NCBI GenBank assembly: GCA_015178975.1 | Contig: WHVD01000057.1 | Location: forward strand, 186,001 to 250,000 | DNA length: 64,000 bases | From: Hysterangium stoloniferum | Taxonomy: Eukaryota > Basidiomycota > Agaricomycetes > Hysterangiales > Hysterangiaceae | Reading direction: 5' to 3' | Shown here: positions 44,424 to 56,004 of the stretch, piece by piece | Numbering within the stretch: position 1 is the first letter of the stretch | How the letters are laid out: the number at the start of each line of letters is the position of its first letter | The notes under the pieces: model-generated | The model's database searches: none | The model's input: the letters and a program-made list of their open reading frames with translations, nothing else | Told to the model about the DNA's origin: nothing | Translations under genes and position numbers: made by a program

Positions 44424-45839
44424 CGAACAAACAGTTCAAGTATGTAAGTGTCGCCCTGTAATCAACTGGTCTCTGACAGTATCCTTTATGCTACAAAGGG
44501 TTTTGACAGGTGAATAATTATATATAAATTAAAATTTATACACCCCTGTGCTTCATCTATACCCATCAAGTGGTTGTACACTGTAGGAAGTAAAGACACA
44601 TCATCTCAGCATCTAATGCACTTACACTGAATCACAGCACTGGCACTTACTGAAGTTAAGTGTCCAGGTTACCAGTAAAATGCACTTTAAAAAAAAAATG
44701 TCCATTTCATGTTGGAAATGGTGATGAAACACCCATCTCCCTAAGAGCAGTTCACCCCTCCCCTTCTACTAAATCCTTGAAAATATTGTGGACCATGCTC
44801 AGTGAGGCTGATGCATGATTTTACCCATGTACACTAAACTATCACCAAACCTATCATGTCAGAAGGTGACTTACTAATTGACATTGATTGATACAAGTTG
44901 TGAAGAGTGGTGGAAGTTCTGACTGTTCTATATACAAAGAAGTGAGTAGAAGAGGAGGAATTGACCTATTCGGTGTGATATGAGAGAAAGTGCGAGAGAG
45001 AGCACTAGATGATGCAGGAGTCAATGAGTGCGATGGATCAAGTGGAGGCCTCAACTGTTACAGTTCAAGGCCAGAAGTGTTAGATAGTTCAGATATTGCT
45101 ACCTATGTGGTAGCTGACATGTTACCCTGATCACCACTCGTAGTAGACCTACGAGTGGTGGTTCTTGGGTAAAAGTGTGTCTGAGTTTCATTTGGTGCCG
45201 AGTGCACCCACAAGTATACACAATGCTTCGAACTAATGAAATATGCAATATTCGAAGAATATAAAAGATAGAAAAATATAAATAAAATAAAAGGAGTGTT
45301 TTACCATAATGAAACTGTGGTAAAAGCATACTTGTGAGGTATCAGCATTATCTCATAATGTTCTCTTAATTTTCTTTGAATTACTTAATATTTTCTCGAA
45401 TTTTTATTGTATTTTTTACTATGTTTATTGTAAAAAATAGGCCTTATTCCTTTTAACTTCACATAAATAATAGCATATATGGACTCATATTATGCTACTA
45501 TATCTTAGTTAATTTATTATAATTTTTAACTAATTATTTATATTTTATTTACTTAGTTATTACCTTTCGGCACCTTGCTGCAGCCTAGTTTGCACATTTT
45601 TGGAGTCATGTGACTTATTAGATAAGCCTCCAGTGTCGGGATGTCACACAAGTCACGGATGTGACTACCCGAGTCACACAAGTCACGAATGTGACTACCC
45701 GAGTCATTATTAGATTCCGCCGACTCATCGTTTGCTTCCATCCCGGGACCGCGGCCTTGAACCTTCATGTTCAAGCAAGAGGTTAGAACCCTTGTCTCAG
45801 AGAAGGGAATCACATGATAAATAAAGGGTAATTAATGAG
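44424..45839. other. AT-rich intergenic region with a hairpin and a 30-bp tandem repeat
   Basis: No gene recognised. Two small structures stand out: a perfect 12-bp stem (caccactcgtag, five-base loop) at 45132-45160, and two 30-bp direct repeats at 45643-45672 and 45673-45702 (units begin gtcacacaagtcacg and differ at one base). Confidence 0.5.
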
Positions 45840-46439
45840 TAGAATATGAGGTCATTATGATCTAACTAATGACCTCATAAACTAAATAGTTAGCTAATCA
45901 TTGAGTTATCAAAATGTATATAAGGAGGGCCAAGTTTCCAATAAAATCATCTATCTCACACATATTTGCAGCACAGCACTAGCTTATCTAATCATCCTAA
46001 GGACAATAATAGCCTTAGTCTGATACACTCACTGCAAGCACCTACACTTGCAGCATCTTGAATCTTTGTCAGCAACTCTTGAACTTAGCTAATCATCTAA
46101 GTTCCCCCAGCCTCACAGCTACCCTTTAGGCTTATTAATTACATAATAAACCTAATAAGTACCCTTACTGAAATCCCTGCCAATACTAGATTACTCAAGG
46201 CCCAGCCCTAAGTTTATTGAATTAATCAAGTACAAGCACTCAGATAATCCAATACATATTATTTTCTCTATTAATAAATTATTTAACACCTTGTTAAATA
46301 ACTATTAATAGTTACAAATAACATACAAGAATCCGAAGCTCTTATATCAAGTCTCTGCCAAGTTACTGTGCATATATTCAGCTTCCAGCCCCTATTCTCA
46401 AGGAATAGTTCTTTTATTTGCTAAAAGAGTCATACACAG
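45840..46439 (+). repeat. Dispersed LTR-like repeat, second copy at 55330-55715
   Basis: Has a TATA-like tatataagg at about 45918 and a block (cttgaacttagctaatc...ctaaaagagt, 46079-46430) repeated almost unchanged at 55340-55692. It looks like part of another LTR family. At 46440 it is cut by the next LTR. Confidence 0.55.
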
Positions 46440-47162
46440 TGTTACGACTGTGTCGCAACCCTTCGCAAGCCGACGGTCCCCGATGGAATACCCTCGTTAT
46501 ACGTCTTCGACAATACAAAACCTCGGAAGCCGTCGGTCCCCCGACGCTGACGTATGCTCTCCGGTCAATCAAACCCGACTATGCCTTTCTGTCTGGTTAT
46601 GCTTTGATATGTCCCTTTCATCATGTTGATCCGTCTCATCTTATGTTCCACATATGTCTATCTATATTTGTAGTCCTTGAACTATTTCCTTTTATCGTAA
46701 TTTCCATTCTCGGTTATCATCGGCCTCCGAACTAATCATAAACTTCCTGTTCCTAGTCAAGCTTATTGTTAATGCCGTTTTCCGCCCTCCTCCCCATTAG
46801 TACTTTCTAGACGCCTGTTACTTGTATATGAACTCGCTGTAATTGTAGTTACTAGGCAATCAGAATATCGACTCAGAATACCCTCATACATCTGTAGCAG
46901 TCTCATACTAGAAGAATCCCCCTTCCGCCTTCGCGTGCGCTCGCCCACTCTCGGCCCCGATCCCTTGGCCTGACACTTGACCTGTCCTTCGGTTCCGATC
47001 GGTATCTCACCGAAAGGTCCTTCTTAGGATTTAGTCTTCGCCTGTCCGAAATTTAAGGACAACCTACGGATAATTGCGAGGGTGCAGCACATAAGCTGAA
47101 GCCAAGTCCTCCCGATCGGTCCCCGTTGGCCACCAACATTAGTCAGTTTCTAGTTCTTAACA
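46440..47162 (+). mobile_element. Solo or partial Gypsy LTR (plus orientation), 723 bp
   Basis: Starts TGTTACGACTG and ends TTCTTAACA, the same termini as the complete Gypsy element. It carries the ataagctgaagccaa motif at 47091-47105. No matching 5-bp flank was found (cacag on the left, taaac on the right), because its right neighbour is another LTR fragment. Confidence 0.7.
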
Positions 47163-47551
47163 TAAACACCAAATTGGTGTTAGGAACGGAACAGAACGGA
47201 GTGGAGTCCAAATAGTGACAAAGCATAACCCATAACGGGAAATGGAGCGGGAGCGGAGTCCTAAATCATGACAGGTCATTTGACTAAAACGGGAACGGGG
47301 CTCGATTAGAGCGGTGACGGGATTCTAAGCGGGGACTGGTGACTGATGCGTGGGACGAAGACGGACATAGACAGAGACGGGATCCGGGGGAAGTCCAGTG
47401 ACTGATATGTGTCTTAATGAGGTCGAACGTAACGAGTCTTGACGTAATGGAGTCCGGGCGGGAAATCCTATAAACAGACGATTGGTGCTTGTAGCGCGTG
47501 GGGGCGTACAAGTTAGTGCCCGGAGTCCGGCGGGATTTGTCCGGTCGTAAC
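47163..47551 (-). mobile_element. LTR fragment (minus orientation)
   Basis: Begins with the palindromic aacaccaaattggtgtt and ends CGTAACA, matching in parallel the right halves of the minus-strand LTRs at 54938-55329 and 56490-56877. It is therefore the 5' part of a reversed LTR, joined head to head with the preceding LTR. Confidence 0.65.
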
Positions 47552-47554
47552 ATA

Positions 47555-47985
47555 TATCTTCACAGTAAAGTCAGCTAAAATCACAAAATGTTGTATACTA
47601 ATTTATAATATATATTTAATTGTATTGCAGCCATAAACTATTGGTATAATTGCACAGATTCAATGTTCAGTTTTGAGATGGAAAATACCGCAGCCATATT
47701 ATAATTAGGTCAGAATAGGCTGTTGAAAAATGAAAAGAGAGAATATTCATAGTATATAACTATAAAATAATCTCTAAGCTAGTTACCTGATGAAATAGCC
47801 ACTATATATGGTGGAATAATAATAATTGTACCAGAATACATGCACAGTGCTAAATTATCAATTCCCGGTCCATTTTCGAGGGTTAAAATTCACATAATAT
47901 ATTTCAAGTAACTATAGCATATGGGGGTGGTATGGTATAGGTGGTAAACATTCAGGAAATGTTACAGTCAGCATCCAGCGAGATT
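47555..47985 (+). repeat. Left terminal inverted repeat of the Tc1/mariner element
   Basis: Pairs with 51243-51674 in reverse complement along its whole length with scattered mismatches; conserved anchors include tatactaatttataat and gcacagtgctaaa. Such long inverted repeats are unusual for this superfamily, where 20-100 bp is common. Confidence 0.8.
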
Positions 47986-48167
47986 CAGAATCTAACCAAA
48001 TGTCGCATCACACAATGTCACACAATGTCACACAATAGTTTTGCGTTTGTTCTCTGTCATGCCGACATTTCTTTCATCATTGCTTCACTAACATGCCTCC
48101 AAACATCCCTGATCATATGATACAACACCATAGATATACAGAAGACCTATGAAAACACATTATACGC

Positions 48168-49306
48168 ATGAAGATCATCCGAGGTCGAACAACTGACTTC
48201 ATCCACCATGAGCTCAATATTCCGCCACGAGTCATTGAATGTACTCCGAAGCTTTGGCGAGAAACTGGGGAGGTAATGCCTCCTGGTCAGGTCAAAAAGA
48301 CTAGAAGGCGAAGGATAATGACAGACACTGAAATTCAAGTGAGTTTGTTTTGTTTTAAGAGCCTTTTTGTTTTCTCACCAATATCTTGCCAGTTCCTTTA
48401 TAGTCTCACAGAGAGGAATCCAGATATCTTTCTGGATGAGCGACAAGATAGTCTCAAAGCACAACATGGAATTATTGTTGGATTATCTACTATTTGGAAC
48501 ATGTTGACAGAGCTGGGACTGAGCCGCAAAAGGGTGAGTAATATCTTTGAAGTTTTTGTACTTTCTTATCATTATTGAAGGTATCTAGGACTGCTGCTGA
48601 ATACAACAAATACACATGCTCCTGCTATCACTTCAATATTGGAGCTGAATCACCTGAGCAGCTGGTTTTCATTGATGAGAGCCGACTTGATATTCATACA
48701 ACTTACCATCTATATAGGTGGGCTCTGAAAGGTCAGAGAGCATCTATATCAGCTAAGTTTCAGTGGGGCAAAGGGTATGTTGGACATTTTGATTTAATAT
48801 AACTATATCTAATTTTTGCGAGTATAGGTATTCCTTATTGCCAGCTCTATGCAGTGATGGAATCATTTACTGTGATATCAAGACTGGTGCTTATGATGGA
48901 GCTTCCTTTGTCTCCTATATTCAAGCTCTCCTTCAACACATGAACCCTTGGCCAGAGCCATGCAGTGTCTTGGTGATGGATAACTGCGCAATCCATCATG
49001 TTGATGAAGTTAGGTATTTATGTGAGGAATAGTGAGCCAATCTTATTATCTGTCATGTTACCTTTTACTTATTGTTTGCTTAGTGGTGTGATTCTACACT
49101 ATTTGCCGCCATACTCACCTGACCTTAATCCAATTGAGGAGGTGTTTGCATATGTCAAGTCTTATCTACGTCATCACAGTGACACATTTCGTACTGTTTT
49201 GCAGTCTGACAACCAAGTGGCAATTCATGCCCAGCTTTATGCCGCATTGGGAACAATAACGGCAGAGAGGGCACAAGGTTGGATGTGTCATTCAGGTTAC
49301 TGGTGA
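48168..49306 (+). CDS. Tc1/mariner DDE transposase
   Basis: Model join(48168..48338,48393..48533,48581..48774,48828..49013,49084..49306), 304 aa, all junctions in phase. Transposases of this superfamily cut at TA and paste with a DDE/D active site. The three acidic positions are visible: VFIDESRLD, LVMDNCAIHH, and YLPPYSPDLNPIEEVFAYVK. The N-terminal part (IPPRVIECTPKLWRETGEV, then basic KKTRRRR) corresponds to the end of a helix-turn-helix region. The protein is shorter than most family members (about 340 aa), so an upstream exon may be missing; ATG 48089 starts only a 19-codon frame. No internal stops, so it may still be active. Confidence 0.85.
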
Positions 49307-49412
49307 ATTCAATATATTTACTTGTTACTTTCATATGTTTTGAATTTAAAAGAATTGTTTGAAAGAACTATGGATATCTATGAAGTAAGGAAAATAAAAG
49401 TGGTTGCAATAA

Positions 49413-51185
49413 CTAGTTATTGTTAACTCGGAAACCCATCTCCTTTGAGGCTTTACATAGGCCTTCATAAATAATAAAACATTCCTTCATCGTCAGCTGA
49501 TACCCTGTCTTCATCTCCATCTTATGAAATTTTGCTAATTTGTCCAAACTGAGATCAAGACAACCCTCTACTCGGAACTTTTCCATAATTGTACCCCAAC
49601 CCTCAAAATCAATAGCACCCTCCTGGTGTAGTTCTTGCAGCCATTCCTCTACAGTGATAATAGGATGGGTGACTTTTCCAGGTTCAGTTCCGCTAGCATC
49701 AGATACTGAAAGTGAGGGACTGGGATGATGAGACACACTCCGGTGACAAGAGTGGCTCCTATGTAAAGCATGGTGATGACCTGGAGTATAACGTGGGATA
49801 TTTACAATGACATTTGGAACACCTTGGAAGCCCTGAGGTGCTGCTTGCAAAGTTGTTGTTCCTTGTAAAGTGCGGGAACCTTGATGTCGGACTACCTCAG
49901 GTGTATCAGATATAGTATGATGGTAGTCTTTGAATAATGGGATCCTTGGTGGCATATGAACATTGACTGTGTCTGGGGAATCAATCTGAAAATCCTGTTA
50001 GTTGAAAAAATTCGGTACAAATTGGAGGGAAGTGTTACCATTGCAAGAACCCAGGCACGAATATGCATTAAATTTAGGTGTGTGTGATCTCCATATTTGT
50101 TGATTTTTCACATAAAATCCTTTCCACAACAACCACATTTTTTCAGTTCTGTGAGAAGAGCTTTCTCATTTTCTTGATAACACTTCCCAGGATGTGGCCT
50201 GGAACCTGTAGTGCCTTCTCCATCCTGTGCCTGTTCAGAGTCCTCACTGTCTGAATCACCAAACCAGTTGTCATTATCAGTAGACAGCTTTTTAGAATTA
50301 TTGGAGGATTTAGCTGTCTTCTTCATTTTGTTGTGGACATCTTTCTGTGCCGAAAATTGTTGGAGAAACTAAATGTATTTTAGTATGCAATACAAGTACA
50401 TAAGCAGGCAGGTGATCAGCATACCTTATCTGGAAATTTGATTTCTGCCAAGGCATCATCTCCTTTTTTGGCCACTGCCTTCCAGTACTCCGCAGTAATA
50501 TACAACCAATCATCATCATTCTCTAATGCATTGGTGTCCGCTTATTTCTGGAGAGAACAACAGATATATCCGGTCACTTCTCTGGCTTGCACTCAGCAGC
50601 CTTTGCTTTCTCAAATATCTTAAAAATGAGATCTGCAAATTTGATTGTGGAAGGTATGATTAGTAAACTATAGCATATTGCGCCACTTCTCCAACTCGGA
50701 ACATTTAGCTGTATCACTGCAAACAATAATGATATTTTGTCATCTGCTATTAATAGAATAAATAAAGACTTACTCTCATGTGGCTCAGGAACATGTTTAC
50801 CTCTTTTTGCTGCAGCCAGAGACTGACCACCTCCCAATCTTTTGCCGTTATTATTGACTGCTACCCTATCATCAGAGTTGGCTTCACCAGTAGACAAGTG
50901 TGCCCCCTCAAAGTCTAAATCTGAAGGGAAGTCATTCTGTTCTACAGCTGATTGCTCATCCTCTTCAGAGACTGATAAGAGGACAGAGACAGTGGTTTGT
51001 TTCTTCTTGTACCCTGCTGGCTGACTTTTTGCGGCCTCTTGGGCATGAAAGGAGAGAACTTGGGGCCGCCGTCCTTCCAAAATGTTGTTGGTATCCACAC
51101 CATCGCTTTGTGCTGCTGTTTGAGTAGTGTCAGTCCCACCTGTATCAGGAGCCTTGGACTTTGATCGTGGTCAGCCTCTGGGCAT
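49413..51185 (-). CDS. Transposon passenger gene: AT-hook N terminus, SAM-like C terminus
   Basis: Multi-exon minus-strand gene; internal junctions not fully resolved. First exon about 51185-50774 (ATG at 51185, then an AT-hook-like PRG.PRSK; an in-frame TGA at 51173-51171 interrupts it at codon 5). It continues with SEEDEQSAVEQNDF and KRLGGGQSLAAAKRGKHVPEPHE. Further exons near 50570-50640, 50408-50520 (WLYITAEYWKAVAKKGDDALAEI) and 50109-50336 (DNDWFGDSDSEDSEQ, CGCCGKDF) follow. The last exon, 49413-49955, ends in a helical domain ITVEEWLQELHQEGAIDFEGW...SLDKLAKFHKMEMKTGYQL that looks like a SAM domain. Function unknown; a DNA-binding accessory or regulatory factor for the transposon is inferred. 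The stop makes this copy probably non-functional unless translation starts downstream. Confidence 0.55.
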
Positions 51186-51242
51186 TACAAGGCTACAGCG
51201 AAGTTCAAACACACTAACTACAGTGGTGTCACACTGTGACAT

Positions 51243-51674
51243 GTTTAGTTTCTGCACATTGCTGGCTGCTAAGTGCAATGCTTACCACTTATAAACTACT
51301 ACCCCCATATATTAGTTACTTAAAATATATTATGTGAATTTTAGTTCTCGAAAATGGGCCTAGAATTGATGGTTTAGTACTGTGCATGTTTTCTGGTATA
51401 ATAATTAACATCCCACTATATACAGGGGCCATTTTCTCAGGTAACTAACTTAGAAATTATTTTATTTAGTGTATCTAAGAAATAGTCTGTATTTTCATGT
51501 TTTTACGGCCTATTCTGAACCACATTATAACATGGTTATGGGACTTTCCATCTAAAAGCTGAACATTGAATCCGTGCAATTACACCAATAGTTTATGGCC
51601 ACAATACAATTAAATATATATTATAAATTAGTATACAACGTTTTGTGATTTTAGCTGACTTCACTGTGAAGATA
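51243..51674 (-). repeat. Right terminal inverted repeat of the Tc1/mariner element
   Basis: Reverse-complement partner of 47555-47985; the outermost 25 bp differ from the left end at only one or two positions. Confidence 0.8.
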
Positions 51675-51676
51675 TA

Positions 51677-53707
51677 AGACTTTCTTTTCTGCACGAATTC
51701 TACTACGCACTCAAATCTGATCCCACCTTATGTAATTGAAACCGCTGTAATAAAGCCATGTAGATTGTGTTTTTACAATAAGCCAACTCATACTATTGTT
51801 TAATAGGTTATGAGCCAGGAACCTAAATTGATACAGTATTTGAACTAAAGAAAAGTGTACAAAGAGGAGACTTTTTACTAAGTTGGAACAGAAAGTGGAA
51901 TGATATGAAAATGAGATGGGGGTCTGAAAATGGGGGTACAGATGATGGTGGGGGGGTGAGGCAGGGAAAATGATGAATATATGAGGTGAACAGAAAATAA
52001 TAAGAGTTTAGGAAAGTGAATAACACAATGGAATGATGGAAGGAATGATGGAAAGAATAATGGAAGGCTGTCAGAATAGAAACAGAGGAGTGTAGCCCAA
52101 AAGGAAAACTGCTTAAAATGAGTTGTTAAGAGACACTGTCATCAGGGATGTTGGTGGCAGAGGCACCTAAGAGCAGATAGCCAGAGAGGTGAATACTACA
52201 AGTGGTGTTCCAAAAAGGTAGTTCCTAATACATGGATGTAAATATTGAAGGGTTTAGAAGGATCATGCTCAACATGATAAAACTCCTTATGGCATTTGAA
52301 AATGGTCAGTCATAGTGGACCTCTGGAAATGTTCTCTCACTGCTTTCCAAACAGCTAAACCCAAAGTCTTCCCTATAACCAACTACTGCAACTTGTTAAG
52401 TTTCAAACAAAGTTCCACAGATAGTCCTGCAGAGGTTTCCAGTAATTATTCCAAATACACACTTGCTTCTGGGAATTGTCCCACGGAGTCCCCGGGTAAT
52501 AAGTCTGGGGGAGTTTCCGGGGATTATTAGTACAAGGGAAGGTGGTATCAGAATAATTACCAGAAAGGTATGGTATGGGCTGAGATGGACTTGGCTTCAG
52601 CTTATAGGCTGCACCTCGTACACTCATTCAGGTGTCCATATTTCGAGCTGACAGAATGCATACAAGGAGATGTAGATTCCAGAGTTCCCATAGGAGTTCT
52701 GGGAATCGAGCGTGCAGACAGACAAGAGGACTAGAGACTGGATCAGGGGTGTAACTTGTTCAGGGTCAAACTTGTTCGAGATTGAAATTGGATTTTAAGT
52801 ACATGAATGTAGCAGACTTATATAGACGTTGAAATGTCATAATACCAAATCTGGTATCAATGAGGGGCAGAATTATTAAACATAAAATGAAACAAGTAAA
52901 TACTAAACTGGGAATTAGGGACGGAACGGAACAGGAGTGGAGAATGAATCATGACAGGTCATTAGACCATAATGGGAACAGGGCTCTGTTAGAGAGGTTC
53001 CGGGGAGTCCTGTTGGGGTCTGATGACTGGTCCATGAGATACAGAGTGTCAGGTGTATACAGGGTGGAGTTCAGAGTCCAGTGGAGTCTGATGACTGGTA
53101 CATGAGACACATGACAGACCATTTGACCATAATGGGAGCAGGGTTCTATGATCTGTTAGAGGGGTTCCGGGACGTCCAGTCGGAGTCTGGTGACTGGTCC
53201 GTGAGATACAGAGAGTCGGGTGTATATAGGGCAGAGTCTGGGTCCCAGTGGGTTGTCCAGTAGTGGGTATAGAGAGTTGGGTACAGATAGGGTGGGTTGC
53301 ATACAGAGTCAGGCATAAACAAGTTGACATGCAGGCTCTGGTGGGAACTCCAGTTGTAACTATACAATATAGAGGGTCGGGAGCATGTAGGATGGGGTCC
53401 AGGGGCCCGGAGGCCGGCAGGTTTTCCAGTTCCTGACACAACTCATCACTATTAACAGACCAGATGATGGCTTCCATTTGCTTATCTGTTTGCACAGAAG
53501 CAGCAGGGGATGTGGGAGCAACAGCATCATCACCATCTGTAATCCAAGTGTCAGCACCTATAAAGACCATGGTCATTACATCTCTTCATTTGGAATAATT
53601 GTGTTCTGTGAGGAGAGAGACTTTGGCTATGATAGGAGTGAGCAAGTTGAGTGAGGCCATGATGATGTTTGTGGAGTAATATTGTAAGCTGGTGGTGAGT
53701 TGATGAG
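51677..53707 (-). mobile_element. Degenerate LTR sequence, minus orientation
   Basis: No coding capacity. 52400-53580 reads as a diverged minus-strand Gypsy LTR: the motif ttggcttcagcttat at 52591-52605 and diverged copies of the ggtccgtgagatacagagagt-type strings found in the LTRs at 54.4-56.9 kb. A gatggaagg short tandem run lies at 52032-52070. Confidence 0.5.
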
Positions 53708-54339
53708 TGTTAGGAACCATCATTTTGGAACTTTGCTTGTAGTATTCACCATTCTGGCAGGCCACCATTTGATGCCTCTGACACCAGCATTCCTAGTGAC
53801 AGTGTCCAAAGCAACTCATACTCAAGTTATTTCCTTTTTGGCCACACTCTTCCATTTCCATCCTGATAGCTCCCCATTATTCCTTGTATCATTCCATTTG
53901 TGTTATTTGCCTTTTCTACACTTTTATTATTTCTGTCTACTCATATTTTGATCCATTACTTGTCTGTTCTGTCTTACTCTCTATCACTCTTTGTAATCCT
54001 GTTTTCAGAACTCCTCCATGTTTTATATCATCTTGTTCCCCATGCTTAGTTAGTATAAAGTCTCTACCTGTACTCTACTCTCTTTAGTTCAAATATCAAC
54101 TTGGGTATTCCCCAACTCTGTTATTAGTGTCCTCCAGTTATCAGCTAAGTGTTGATTATTTTGTTTGAATATCCTTCTTGCTTGTTTCTGAAATACTGGA
54201 GCACCCAGACAGTCTGTGTGAGGCCACAGCTCATAAGTTGAAGCCAAGCTCCACTTGTTTTAGAACCAGACCCCTGGTTAAGTACATGCAGGCTCCCCAG
54301 TCCTCCACCTAGTCTCCCCTTGTCCTCAGCACCTTAACA
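53708..54339 (+). mobile_element. Solo LTR (plus orientation), 632 bp
   Basis: Starts TGTTAGGAACC and ends CACCTTAACA; conserved motif (ataagttgaagccaa) at about 54233-54247. Flanks atgag (53703-53707) and atgga (54340-54344) are similar but not identical, so the target duplication is diverged or fortuitous. Confidence 0.6.
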
Positions 54340-54421
54340 ATGGAGGTTGTCTGTAATCATTATAATATCAAATGTTTACTAATAAAGATTATATTGCTAC
54401 AAAACTTCATTTCTTAATAGT

Positions 54422-55329
54422 TGTTAAAGTGCATGCAGAGCTTAGCAGAGGGTTTCCAGAGAAATCTGCGGGTATTCCAGTAGGACTTGGCTTCAGCTTA
54501 TAGGCTGCACCCTTGTTAGGGTACATACATGGCAGGTTTCCGGAGAAACCTGCAGGGACTTGGCTTCAGCTTATAGGCTGCACCCTCATGAGATCGTGTT
54601 GTCCAATTTCAGACAGGCAGATGGGAATCCAGGGAGTCCGGGCGGGGTTCATGGGTCGAGGGTTCATAGGTCAGAGGTCATGGGTCAAGAGGTTGGGAGT
54701 CGAGATAAAATAAGAGAAATAGATGTGTCGGAGCCCATGGGCTCTGACTAGTGAGAGCAGTGTAATTCAAGGAGGAGTTTAGAGTGCAAAATGGATTAGA
54801 TTACTGGGGGGAATCTAAGCCAATTTCTGACTGGATTGTATGTACAACATCTGCCAGACTATATAAACTGTGGAATGAATGACATACCAAATCCAGTAAT
54901 GATGAAACGAAACTAGCAAAACATAAAATGAGAATAGTAAACACCAAATTTGGTGTTAGGAATGGGACAGAATGGAGTGGAGTCCAAATTGTGACAAATC
55001 ATAAACCATAACGGGAAACAGAGTGGGAGTGGAGTCTGAATCGTGACAGGTCATTTGACTAAAATGGGAATGGGGTTCAGTTAGAGAGATGACAGGTTTT
55101 CTGAGTGGGGTCCGGTGACTGATGCATGGGACAGAGTCAGACATAGACAGGGATGGAGTCCAGTGGGTATTCTGGTGACTGATACACGATATAACAAAGT
55201 CGAACGTGGACAAGTCTGATGTACAGAGTCCAGTGGGAATTCTGGTAAACTGACAATTGGTGCGTATAGGGCATGGGTGCATATACATAAGTTAGTGCCC
55301 AGAGTCTGGCGGGAATTCTGGTCATAACA
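54422..55329 (-). mobile_element. LTR (minus orientation), ~0.9 kb
   Basis: In reverse complement it runs TGTTATGACC...TTAACA, parallel to the LTR at 56005-56878. It contains a local duplication, since the ttggcttcagcttataggc motif occurs twice (54487 and 54560). No clean target duplication. Confidence 0.65.
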
Positions 55330-55715
55330 ATGTTGCACTCTTGAACTTAGCTAATCATCTAAGTTCCCCCAGCCTCACAGCTACCCCTTTAGGCTTATTA
55401 ATTACATAATAAACCTAATAAGTATTCTTACTGAAATCCCTGCCAACACTTAGATTATTCAAGGTTCATCCCTAAGTTAGTGAATTAATCAAGTACAAGC
55501 ACACAAGAAAATCTGACATAAATTATCTTCTCTATTAATAAATTATTTAACACCTTGTTAAATATCTATTAATAGTTACAAATAAGCGTACAAGAACCCG
55601 AAGCTTTATATAAAGTCTCTGCTAAGTTACTGTGCATATACTCAGCTTCTAGCCCCTATTCTCAAAGAATAGTTGTTTATTTGCTAAAAGAGTTACATAT
55701 TGTTCTTTTGAACCT
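55330..55715 (+). repeat. Second copy of the 46-kb LTR-like repeat
   Basis: Nearly identical to 46079-46430, with small indels. It lies directly after a minus-strand LTR end, as if that LTR had inserted at the edge of the repeat. Confidence 0.65.
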
Positions 55716-56004
55716 TTCAATAATCAAAATAAGCATTTATTTGAGTTGTTTAAGCTTAATAGCGCAGCTCATTAATCTATCAGTATTTAAATTACTGGAC
55801 CTTTGCTTATTTTATTGTTGAAGCTCTGTAACACTATAGCATATATTGAGCTATCCAAGAGAAGCCCCTAAATACATTACAGAGTTAGAGGGGGACCAGG
55901 TCAACTGATTGAGTCTTGAGCTTGTGGATGGGGAGGAAATTGGTATCTATGAAACAGTGGGTTGAGCTAGAGTCCACCAAGGCTCTAAACTTTGAAGGGG
56001 TGAG

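Larger units (their letters stand above)
47555..51674 (+). mobile_element. Tc1/mariner-type DNA transposon with ~430-bp inverted repeats and a passenger gene
   Basis: The ends read TATCTTCACAG...CTGTGAAGATA, flanked by TA (47553-47554, 51675-51676), the target duplication of Tc1/mariner elements. The first and last ~430 bp are imperfect inverted repeats. Inside are a DDE transposase gene (+) and a second multi-exon gene on the minus strand. Just inside the left repeat, cacacaatgt is iterated three times (about 48009-48041), a possible transposase-binding array. The left end abuts the LTR fragment ending at 47551. Confidence 0.85.

Noticed and set aside
45643-45702. Possible CRISPR-like repeat
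   Set aside because: Only two adjacent 30-bp units without spacers, in a eukaryotic genome; a simple tandem duplication.
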